This document shows, one piece after another, positions 1 through 5,324 of a stretch of DNA of 7,102 nt. Origin of the DNA: an uncultured Chlorobiaceae bacterium (GTDB lineage: Bacteria > Bacteroidota > Chlorobiia > Chlorobiales > Chlorobiaceae); assembly GCA_903874585.1 (NCBI GenBank), contig CAIQSY010000111.1, positions 1 through 7,102 of the forward strand. The letters are read 5' to 3'. The stretch's first letter is position 1. Every line of letters begins with the position of its first letter. Below the pieces are notes generated by a model that was not told where the DNA came from, did no database searches, and saw nothing but the letters and a program-made list of their open reading frames with translations. Both the position numbers and the translations under genes were made by a program.

Positions 1-825
1 CAGACACTATCCGACAGTCCAACCAATATTGATGCAAAAGTACAACGTTTGCTTTCCAATACGCTTGCTCTTGCCCAGCAACTTGGTGCTACCGTATTTA
101 CTTATAAAGGTGACGATGTGGTTAAAACCATTCTGCAGTTTGCCAGAGAATATCGTGTTGGACACATTATCATCGGTAATTCAGGAAGAAAACTTTCGCT
201 ATGGCAACGTCTTCTGGGTCGGCAGACCATTATTGAACGTTTGATCAGTGAATGTCGGGGTATCAACGTGATTGTCCTCGATACCAGGGAAGAGGGAGTT
301 GTACAAAAGACAAAACTCTTTTCCGGCTTTAAAGGGAGTCTGACGGCAGTAAGCCGGTCGCAATATGGATGGAAAGAACCGATCAGGAGCGCAATAGTTC
401 TTTTGTGGGAGAGTGTTCTTGATAAGGAAGAGGCTTTTCGCCAGTTGCTGCACGAATGCTGTCTTGTCAATCTTGGTATTGACGAAGTAAGTGCGTTTAA
501 GAGCCTCCTTGAACGGGAGCAGCAGGGAGGCACCTTTGTTGGCGCGGAAATCGCCATTCCTCATGCCAGACTCGACAATCTCAACAAACCGGTTCTTGCT
601 ATAGGTGTCAACAGGGTAGGGATTTATGATCCAGAATCAGGCAAAACAGCGCGGATCATGTTTCTGATGCTCTCTCCGCAATCCGATCCTGACAGTCACA
701 TTCGACTGCTTGGTGCTATCAGTAAAATGGCAGCCGACAGCCATTGGCGGAATATGATGCTTGACTCCCGCAGCAAAAAGGAGATTGTGGCTCTTGTCAG
801 AGCACAGGTAAAACAGTTGGCATAG
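1..825 (+). CDS. KdpD-like universal-stress domain fused to PTS EIIA (Ntr-type) domain, 5' end outside window
   Basis: The reading frame is open from base 1, so the start lies outside the window; 274 residues are visible. Residues 1-97 resemble the universal-stress-like domain in the cytoplasmic N-terminal part of KdpD sensor proteins: GDDVVKTILQFARE, then a HIIIGNSGR strand/loop and a LLGRQTIIERLI helix. Residues about 130-274 look like a type-2 PTS EIIA domain close to EIIANtr (PtsN). The phosphorylatable histidine lies in AIPHARL (His188 of the visible part, codon 562-564), and a second conserved histidine in DSHIRLLG. No histidine-kinase core follows; the protein stops after the EIIA domain. 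In E. coli, EIIANtr regulates KdpD and TrkA, so a role in sensing linked to ion transport is a reasonable inference, but the regulated target is not visible. The missing N-terminus may contain the KdpD ATP-binding domain or a transporter. Domain calls are fairly firm; overall function is uncertain. Confidence 0.8.
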   Translation, partial: QTLSDSPTNIDAKVQRLLSNTLALAQQLGATVFTYKGDDVVKTILQFAREYRVGHIIIGNSGRKLSLWQRLLGRQTIIERLISECRGINVIVLDTREEGVVQKTKLFSGFKGSLTAVSRSQYGWKEPIRSAIVLLWESVLDKEEAFRQLLHECCLVNLGIDEVSAFKSLLEREQQGGTFVGAEIAIPHARLDNLNKPVLAIGVNRVGIYDPESGKTARIMFLMLSPQSDPDSHIRLLGAISKMAADSHWRNMMLDSRSKKEIVALVRAQVKQLA

Positions 826-892
826 TCTCCGCTACTCCATGCCTGTTTTAAATTTTTATATTAGCACTGATTCCTCCAGTTTGCTCTTGCTG

Positions 893-909
893 TGAGGTGA
901 AGAACCTCA
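893..909 (+). promoter_or_regulatory. Small hairpin in the leader of the LptF/G-family gene
   Basis: TGAGGT, a five-base loop (GAAGA) and ACCTCA form a perfect 6-bp stem ending 34 bases before the ATG at 944. The octamer AGAACCTC is present at 901-908, overlapping the right arm, and again at 930-937, so GAGGT could pair with either copy. No T-run follows, so it is not a simple terminator. The 118-base gap 826-943 otherwise shows no gene and no clear promoter. The start at 944 has no strong Shine-Dalgarno sequence. A regulatory role is speculative. Confidence 0.25.
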
Positions 910-943
910 TTGCGACGAAGAAGAGTAAAAGAACCTCTCTTTT

Positions 944-2245
944 ATGAAAATTATCGATCGATATATCCTGAAATCGCATATCGGGCCATTCTTTTTTGCT
1001 TTTCTCACGATGCTGTTTGTGCTGATTCTTCAGTTTTTTTCAACCTTTGCTGAGCGCTTTATTGGCAAAGGGATTGGCTTTTTAACCATGACTGAACTCA
1101 TTCTGCTGCAATCAGCATGGATGGTTGGTTTTGCGGCGCCCATGGCGGCGCTGGTTGCCGCCGTGATGGCGTTTGGCTCGCTGACCAACACCTCGGAGAT
1201 GACCATTTTCCGCGCATCGGGTATTTCGCTCTATCGCCTGATGGCACCGGTGCTGCTTGCGGCGCTGCTGCTTTCAGCCGTTGTGGAGCGCTTCAACAAT
1301 CTTGTGCAGCCGCAAGCCAATTACTACGCCAAATCGATGATGGCTGATATTGCACGATCGAAGCCGGCGTTCGGGTTAACTGAAAATGCCTTTTCAACGC
1401 TGGTGGATGGTTACTCGATTTTTGTGCGCTCATTTGATGATGAGTCAAAAGAGCTGCAAGGTGTTGTTATTTATGATAGTAGCGGTAAAGAGAAAACGAT
1501 GATGGCCAGTGCTGAAAAGGGCAGACTCGATTTTATTGATAATGGCAGATATCTTGTTTTGACCCTTTTCAATGGTGAAATGCACCAGGTAAACCGTTTA
1601 AATTCTGCCAGTTATCATAAAATGAGCTTTGGAAAACATCGTCTTGTTTTTGAGACGTCAGGTTTTGGCTTTGCCCGCTCGTCTGATGACCGCGTTCGTT
1701 CTGATGACAACGAGCTTTCGGCAACGGAGCTGCTTACTATTGGCAATGAGTTTAAGCATCGGGTTCTCGCTGCCGAAGAGCGTGTGCAGGTTTTACGTCG
1801 AGGTGTGGCAGGGGAGCAGCAAAATGCGTCTCGTCGAGCGAAAAATGAGGTTGATGTTTCGCATGTTGCTGATCAGCAGCGCGCTCAGCTTAAGGGTGAA
1901 CTCAGTGGTGAACTCAAGACAATTGAGGACAATACAGCCAAGTACAACAAGTATATGGTGGCGTACCATAAAAAATATTCGCTCTCGCTTGCCTGCTTTG
2001 TGTTTGTCATGGTTGGTGCACCGCTTGGCGTGCTGGCGCGGCGTGGCGGGTTTGGCGTGGGAGCGGCAATGTCGCTGCTCTTTTTCGTGTTGTACTGGAT
2101 GTTGATGATTGCGGGGGAAAAACTGGCGGAACGGGGTGCGCTTGACCCTATGCTTGCCATGTGGCTTGGTAATATGGTGATGATGGCAATTGGTCTCTGG
2201 TTGATGGTGAGCCTCACTCGCTCACTCTTTAAAACCTCCCGTTGA
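944..2245 (+). CDS. LptF/LptG-family (YjgP/YjgQ) lipopolysaccharide-transport permease
   Basis: This 433-residue inner-membrane protein belongs to the YjgP/YjgQ family. LptF and LptG pair with the ATPase LptB to extract lipopolysaccharide from the inner membrane and pass it to the periplasmic bridge. Three N-terminal membrane segments are visible (about 12-35, 55-78, 97-115) with the family motif FRASGIS (89-95). A periplasmic region follows; the part at 140-240 fits the beta-jellyroll. Three C-terminal segments lie at about 345-363, 371-390 and 403-424, preceded by YHKKYSLSLAC and including GAPLGVLARRGGFG (358-371), which is typical of the Bacteroidetes/Chlorobi form. E. coli LptF/G are about 360 residues; the excess is mostly a charged, helical stretch at about 258-335. 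LptF cannot be told from LptG by eye, and the usual partner gene is not adjacent. The ATG at 944 gives a normal family N-terminus (MKIIDRYILK) despite a poor ribosome binding site. The family call is secure. Confidence 0.9.
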   Translation: MKIIDRYILKSHIGPFFFAFLTMLFVLILQFFSTFAERFIGKGIGFLTMTELILLQSAWMVGFAAPMAALVAAVMAFGSLTNTSEMTIFRASGISLYRLMAPVLLAALLLSAVVERFNNLVQPQANYYAKSMMADIARSKPAFGLTENAFSTLVDGYSIFVRSFDDESKELQGVVIYDSSGKEKTMMASAEKGRLDFIDNGRYLVLTLFNGEMHQVNRLNSASYHKMSFGKHRLVFETSGFGFARSSDDRVRSDDNELSATELLTIGNEFKHRVLAAEERVQVLRRGVAGEQQNASRRAKNEVDVSHVADQQRAQLKGELSGELKTIEDNTAKYNKYMVAYHKKYSLSLACFVFVMVGAPLGVLARRGGFGVGAAMSLLFFVLYWMLMIAGEKLAERGALDPMLAMWLGNMVMMAIGLWLMVSLTRSLFKTSR

Positions 2246-2289
2246 TCTTTCGTCCCTCTCGCTGTTCCCGTTTTTCTCATTGACGAGCA

Positions 2290-2324
2290 AGCAACAATCC
2301 ATCTCCATTGCGTGGATTGTTGCT
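2290..2324. terminator. Perfect 12-bp inverted repeat between convergent genes, probable bidirectional terminator
   Basis: AGCAACAATCCA (2290-2301) and its exact reverse complement TGGATTGTTGCT (2313-2324) are separated by 11 bases. The structure sits in the 97-base gap between the convergent permease and thioesterase genes, 44 bases after one stop and 18 before the other. There is no T-run directly after the stem on either strand, so it is not a textbook Rho-independent terminator. Its location still favours a role in ending transcription or protecting 3' ends. Confidence 0.55.
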
Positions 2325-2342
2325 GCCCATCAACATGAACAT

Positions 2343-2735
2343 TCAGATGCAGCTTTTGTCCTCTGCAGTTGTTTTGTACCCGCAGCAAAGCTCTTTTTTC
2401 TCACCATTCTCATCAAGACAGACAAAGGTGACGGAGGTGCTGAATGCCAGAATTTTTTCACCGGTATCAATACTTTTTTTGAACACGTGAACGATGTATT
2501 CAACCGAGGTGTGCCCGGTTCTGCTTTTTTCAGTTACAAAGCAGAGGATAGAGCCGCTGCGAATGCTTTTTTTGAACTCCACCTTGTCCATTCCAACAGT
2601 AACAAAGTTACATCCGGGATAATCAAGCGAGACGGTGATATAGCTCACCTCATCAATCCATTTCAAAAGGTTTCCGCCAAAGAGAAATCCATAATGGTTG
2701 AGATGTTCCGGTAAAACAAGTTTATAGGTTTCCAT
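2343..2735 (-). CDS. Hotdog-fold acyl-CoA thioesterase (YciA/ACOT type)
   Basis: This 130-residue single hotdog-domain protein is likely a cytoplasmic thioesterase that hydrolyses acyl-CoA to free acid and CoA. The start of the fold carries HLNHYGFLFGGNLLKWIDE (11-29), matching the family pattern HxNxxGxxFGGxLLxWIDE, with Asp28 in the catalytic-Asp position. Further matches are VTVGMDKVEFKKSIRSGSIL (45-64), where the usual Pro before Ile is a Ser, and SRTGHTSVEYIVHVF (71-85). The next stretch, SVTFVCLDENGEK (101-113), fits the last strand. The length is normal for the short members. There are six cysteines, four of them after residue 100, which is more than usual. The ATG at 2733-2735 lacks a strong Shine-Dalgarno; a TATAAC hexamer lies only two bases upstream, so a leaderless transcript is possible but unproven. 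The gene stands alone, convergent with the permease and divergent from mntH. The acyl substrate cannot be predicted. Confidence 0.85.
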   Translation of the reverse strand: METYKLVLPEHLNHYGFLFGGNLLKWIDEVSYITVSLDYPGCNFVTVGMDKVEFKKSIRSGSILCFVTEKSRTGHTSVEYIVHVFKKSIDTGEKILAFSTSVTFVCLDENGEKKELCCGYKTTAEDKSCI

Positions 2736-2897
2736 GAGTTATAATAAAATGATGGTTTTCGTAAAGAATACATGAGAGTCAACTTACAAAACCTTTGCGC
2801 AAAAAGTCTCGACAGCGCCCTTATAAACAAGCTGCCGCCGAAAAAATAGTATGCTATGGAAATGATTGGTGTCGATTCATTGTTCTTTGAGGCGAGC

Positions 2898-2930
2898 TTA
2901 ACGCAGATTTAATGCCGATTTAACGCAAGC
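2898..2930 (+). promoter_or_regulatory. Three tandem 11-base repeats, candidate response-regulator operator for mntH
   Basis: Three contiguous 11-mers lie 42 bases before the mntH start: TTAACGCAGAT (2898-2908), TTAATGCCGAT (2909-2919) and TTAACGCAAGC (2920-2930). The first eight bases are best conserved (TTAAyGCm) and are separated by three-base spacers. An 8+3 direct-repeat layout with one unit per helical turn is how PhoB/OmpR-type winged-helix regulators bind, for example CTTAACCT repeats described for cyanobacterial SphR. No strong -10 box follows; GATACA at 2944-2949 is a weak candidate at a Pho-type spacing. The repeats are directly visible; the regulator and target are inference. The rest of the 2736-2972 gap holds no gene I can support. 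Confidence 0.5.
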
Positions 2931-2972
2931 TTTGGTTGCAAGAGATACATTTTCACCATTTGATGGCTACGG

Positions 2973-4217
2973 ATGCAAGTTCCAAAAAAGAAAGAATTTT
3001 CGCTCAAAACGCTGTTCAGTTTTCTTGGTCCGGGATTTCTTGTGACCGTCGGGTTTGTTGATCCCGGTAATTGGGCAACCAATATTGAGGGTGGAGCAAC
3101 CTTTGGCTACAAGTTGCTCTGGGTTGTTACTCTTGGTACCGTGATGCTTATCGTCATTCAACACCTTGCCGCCAAACTTGGTATCGCTACTGGCAAATCG
3201 TTAGCGGTCAACATTCGCGACTTTTTCCCTAAGCCGGTGACCGTTTTTCTTGGATTTACGGTGGTGCTTGCCTGTATTGCTACCGATGTTGCGGAGTTGC
3301 TGGGAGGGAGCATCGGCTTTAGCCTGCTTTTTGGTATGCCGCTCTGGGCTGGCGCATTGCTTACCTTTTTCCTGAAGATTTTTCTGGTGATTAGTCAACG
3401 CTATCATCGCATTGAAACCATTATTGTTGGGTTTCTTGCCATTATCACCTTGTGTTACATTGCTGAACTGGTGATTGTTAAGCCCGACTGGGTTGCTATA
3501 GCGCCATCGGTTGTTGTGCCGAAGGTCGGTAAAGAGAGCATTTATATCGCCATGGCAATTCTTGGCGCGTTGGTGATGCCGCACAATATTTTTCTTCACT
3601 CCAACGTTATTCACAGCAGGGAGTGGGGTATTTCGGAGGATGAGAAGTGGAATCTACTGCGCTATGAAAAATTGGATACACTTTTTGCCATGATGCTGGG
3701 CTGGGTCGTGAACTCTTCCATGATGATTGTAGCGGCAACAGTTTTTTTTCAGAACAATATTCCGGTAACGAGCATTGAGCAGGCATCGGCAACCTTGAAG
3801 CCCATTGCCGGTCACTTTGCTGGTTTGTTGTTTGCTCTTGCGCTCACCTTCTCCGGTATTGGCGCCTCGATTACCTCATCGATGGCTGAAGCTGATGTTG
3901 TTACAGGCTTTATGGGCAAACCGGAGGATCCGCGCAGTACTTTTTACCGGCTCTCGGTTTTTGTAACGGCGCTGCCAGCGTTTCTGATTATTCTCTTCAG
4001 TGCCGATACCTATCGCATTCTGATTTTCAGCCAGGTGATATTAAGTATGCAGCTTCCCTTTACACTGTTGCCACTGTTGATTCTCAGCCGCAACAAGCAG
4101 CTTATGGGTATGTTCAGAAGCCGTACGCCGGAGTTTGTGGCTGCTGTAATAATTTCCGCAATTGTTATCGTACTCAATCTCTATTTTCTGTACACCACCT
4201 TGACCGGAGGGAGCTGA
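2973..4217 (+). CDS. mntH: Nramp-family divalent metal ion transporter (MntH-like)
   Basis: This 414-residue protein with about eleven membrane segments imports Mn2+ (and possibly Fe2+) coupled to protons across the inner membrane. The two unwound helices that bind metal are clear. TM1 carries VDPGNW, with metal ligands Asp30 and Asn33. TM6 carries ALVMPHNIFLHS, with Ala199 and Met202 in the Nramp metal-site positions and His204 following. The methionine is the residue known to favour Mn2+ and Cd2+ over Mg2+ and Ca2+, so this is a true transition-metal Nramp and not one of the magnesium transporters of the family. TM3 contains ATDVAELLGG (103-112), also family-typical. An in-frame stop at 2961-2963 makes ATG 2973 the earliest ATG, though its ribosome binding site is poor. 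The gene ends one base before the stress-protein ATG, indicating one operon. The tandem repeats at 2898-2930 are its likely control site. Confidence 0.93.
   Translation: MQVPKKKEFSLKTLFSFLGPGFLVTVGFVDPGNWATNIEGGATFGYKLLWVVTLGTVMLIVIQHLAAKLGIATGKSLAVNIRDFFPKPVTVFLGFTVVLACIATDVAELLGGSIGFSLLFGMPLWAGALLTFFLKIFLVISQRYHRIETIIVGFLAIITLCYIAELVIVKPDWVAIAPSVVVPKVGKESIYIAMAILGALVMPHNIFLHSNVIHSREWGISEDEKWNLLRYEKLDTLFAMMLGWVVNSSMMIVAATVFFQNNIPVTSIEQASATLKPIAGHFAGLLFALALTFSGIGASITSSMAEADVVTGFMGKPEDPRSTFYRLSVFVTALPAFLIILFSADTYRILIFSQVILSMQLPFTLLPLLILSRNKQLMGMFRSRTPEFVAAVIISAIVIVLNLYFLYTTLTGGS
4206..4210 (+). promoter_or_regulatory. Ribosome binding site of the universal stress gene inside the mntH 3' end
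   Basis: GGAGG lies eight bases before the ATG at 4219 and inside the last codons of mntH. It is one of the best Shine-Dalgarno matches in the window. It fixes the start and points to translational coupling with mntH. Confidence 0.8.
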
Positions 4218-4218
4218 C

Positions 4219-4629
4219 ATGCCGTGTTATAAAAAGATTCTTGTTGCTATTGACTGTTCGCCGGTTGACGACACCGTGATTGAGCATCTGATGGCGCTTG
4301 CCGTTCCGCTTGGTGCCACGCTGCACCTTTTGCATGTTGTGCATTCGCACACTCGCGATCAAGAGCGCTATTTGCGTGAGCAGGCAGTAACCACGCTTGA
4401 AGGCTACCGCGCAACGTTGCGGGCGGCAGGCATTGCCACAGAGGTGCTTATCCGCAGTGGAGAGCCAGAACATGAGATTCCGAAAGAGGTTGAAGAGCAC
4501 GGGTATGATTTGCTTGCCATGGCGATTCACGGTCATAATCTGCCATGTCGTATTCTTTTTGGCAGTGTTTCGCGCAGTATCCGTCAAAAAATCACCATTC
4601 CGCTCTTGCTGGTGACGCCACCTCGCTGA
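4219..4629 (+). CDS. Universal stress protein, single UspA domain
   Basis: This 136-residue cytoplasmic protein is a complete single Usp domain. It opens with the typical first strand YKKILVAIDCS (4-14), with Asp12 in the conserved nucleotide-contacting position. The C-terminal nucleotide loop is AIHG, nine residues, then GS (102-116), followed by a last strand ITIPLLLVTP. This matches the ATP-binding pattern G-2X-G-9X-G-S/T except that the first glycine is Ala102. ATP binding is therefore likely but not certain. The start is fixed by GGAGG at 4206-4210. The gene begins one base after the mntH stop, so the two are probably co-transcribed and translationally coupled, which suggests a role in metal-uptake control or metal stress. 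That link is inferred from position alone. The protein is separate from the KdpD-like Usp domain at the start of the window. Confidence 0.9.
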   Translation: MPCYKKILVAIDCSPVDDTVIEHLMALAVPLGATLHLLHVVHSHTRDQERYLREQAVTTLEGYRATLRAAGIATEVLIRSGEPEHEIPKEVEEHGYDLLAMAIHGHNLPCRILFGSVSRSIRQKITIPLLLVTPPR

Positions 4630-4677
4630 GGGTGGTCGCCGGTGGCATTATCGCCATTGATGTGCAGGTACTCTTTT

Positions 4678-4698
4678 TGCGATACGTTGCATTTTTTT
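4678..4698 (+). terminator. Short hairpin with seven-T run after the stress gene, possible terminator
   Basis: TGCGA (4678-4682) pairs with TTGCA (4687-4691), including one G-T wobble, around a four-base TACG loop; seven Ts follow at 4692-4698. The stem is only five pairs, so it is weak alone. It lies 49 bases after the stress-gene stop and just before a stronger candidate at 4711-4751; the two may act in tandem. Confidence 0.35.
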
Positions 4699-4710
4699 AT
4701 CAATTACTAT

Positions 4711-4751
4711 GGTTGTAACAGGGTGAATGAACTACCCGTTGCACCCTTTTT
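4711..4751 (+). terminator. Rho-independent terminator of the mntH-usp operon
   Basis: The left arm 4711-4724 pairs with the right arm 4734-4746. The core is GGGT with ACCC next to the nine-base loop, then TGTAAC with GTTGCA (one T-G wobble) below a bulged A at 4720, then GG with CC below one T-C mismatch. Five Ts (4747-4751) follow the stem at once. It ends the transcript from mntH-usp before the next gene's control region. An overlapping alternative pairs AGGGTG (4720-4725) with CACCCT (4742-4747). Confidence 0.6.
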
Positions 4752-4778
4752 GGTTGGAGTTGCAAACGAAAATGTGTG

Positions 4779-4849
4779 TATATTGGCGCCACTGCTTATA
4801 AGGTATTGCACTCTTTTTTGCCGGTGTGATAATGATATTTGGGTATAAC
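4779..4849 (+). promoter_or_regulatory. Candidate promoter region for the cysteine-protein / reductase / menA cluster
   Basis: Three -10-like hexamers lie between the upstream terminators and the leader: TATATT (4779-4784), GATAAT (4828-4833, with TTGCAC at 4806-4811 and a 16-base spacer) and TATAAC (4844-4849). The GATAAT pair has the best spacing, though its -35 match is modest. Transcription from any of these would include the whole hairpin leader at 4879-4943. The choice cannot be made by eye. Confidence 0.3.
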
Positions 4850-4878
4850 TCGTCATTTTGTTGGTGCGCTCTTTTCCC

Positions 4879-4943
4879 GAATATTTTCATCATCACGAGA
4901 TAAAAAAAGAGAGGTTAACAATGGTTTCTTTTAGAAAATATTC
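4879..4943 (+). promoter_or_regulatory. A/T-rich inverted repeat enclosing a ribosome binding site (possible RNA switch)
   Basis: GAATATTTTC (4879-4888) and its exact reverse complement GAAAATATTC (4934-4943) form a perfect 10-bp outer stem. Inside, AAAAGAGA (4905-4912) can pair with TTTCTTTT (4925-4932), with one G-T wobble. Together they enclose the Shine-Dalgarno AGAGAGG (4908-4914) and the ATG at 4921. In RNA this would hide the ribosome binding site in a weak, mostly A-U helix, as in translational switches or thermosensors. The pairing is visible; the regulatory function is inferred. Confidence 0.45.
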
Positions 4944-4959
4944 AAGAAGACGATTATGA
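4921..4959 (+). CDS. Possible 12-residue leader peptide coupled to the cysteine protein
   Basis: A short frame encodes MVSFRKYSRRRL. It is preceded by AGAGAGG (4908-4914) at a six-base spacing, a better ribosome binding site than that of the next gene. Its TGA (4957-4959) overlaps the following ATG (4956-4958) as ATGA, the usual sign of translational coupling. Four of twelve codons are arginine (AGA three times, CGA once), three of them consecutive near the end. The frame is also enclosed by the inverted repeat at 4879-4943. It may be a leader peptide that sets translation of the downstream gene. With so short a frame, chance remains possible; conservation would decide. Confidence 0.4.
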   Translation: MVSFRKYSRRRL

Positions 4960-5297
4960 AATTTCCAGTTTGTGAGTTTGCGGAATCGGAGCCGGGGTTT
5001 TACTCGCAATGTGCCTCTTGTCCTATTGAAACGTCGTCATTGGGTTGTGCGCTTGATGCGCTTGCCGATGGCACCTACCAGTTTGATGGGCCAACACCAC
5101 ATGGCGGTGTGAAGGCTGTTTTTCATTTCAGAGATAATGCGGGAACGCAAACCAGCAAGAGAGATGCTGAACATGTTGAAATTTATGAGTTTGACGAGCA
5201 GGATCATTTGATCACGATTCTCTATGGCATGGTTGACCCTGAAGGAATAATTTATCTGAAACATTCAGAGAATAAAGAGAAGAGTCAGGATAATTAA
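4956..5297 (+). CDS. Small four-cysteine hypothetical protein upstream of ferredoxin-NADP+ reductase
   Basis: I do not recognise a named family for this 113-residue protein. It is soluble, with no signal peptide or membrane segment. The N-terminal third holds all four cysteines, Cys6, Cys19, Cys22 and Cys31, including one CxxC (QCASCP), which could bind zinc or an iron-sulfur cluster. The rest is acidic and looks beta-rich, with paired strands around VKAVFHFRD (52-60), VEIYEFD (74-80) and HLITILYG (84-91), and a charged tail. An in-frame stop at 4932-4934 makes ATG 4956 the only upstream ATG. Its own ribosome binding site (AAGAAG, 4944-4949) is modest, and the start overlaps the stop of a 12-codon leader frame. 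It lies 27 bases before the reductase gene and is probably co-transcribed with it, so a redox or electron-transfer role is plausible but unproven. Confidence 0.75.
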   Translation: MKFPVCEFAESEPGFYSQCASCPIETSSLGCALDALADGTYQFDGPTPHGGVKAVFHFRDNAGTQTSKRDAEHVEIYEFDEQDHLITILYGMVDPEGIIYLKHSENKEKSQDN

Positions 5298-5324
5298 CGT
5301 TGTAATCCGGTACCCCTTTAGCTC

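Noticed and set aside
102..557. Minus-strand open frames opposite the first gene
   Set aside because: The plus-strand frame has KdpD/Usp and EIIA motifs throughout; the antisense frames show none.
2280..2714. 144-codon plus-strand open frame
   Set aside because: It lies opposite the hotdog thioesterase, whose minus-strand frame has clear family motifs; it also runs through the inverted repeat and resembles no family.
2772..2849. 25-codon plus-strand frame in the divergent gap before mntH
   Set aside because: No ribosome binding site, no recognisable product and no coupling to mntH; too short to support.
4174..4587. 137-codon minus-strand open frame
   Set aside because: Antisense to the end of mntH and the universal stress gene, both with clear motifs; composition is that of a shadow frame.
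4785..4792. TGGCGCCA palindrome
   Set aside because: An eight-base palindrome is expected by chance at this scale, and it has no second copy nearby.
4642..4848. 68-codon plus-strand frame after the stress gene
   Set aside because: It spans the two terminator hairpins and promoter-like hexamers and has no ribosome binding site; most likely non-coding.
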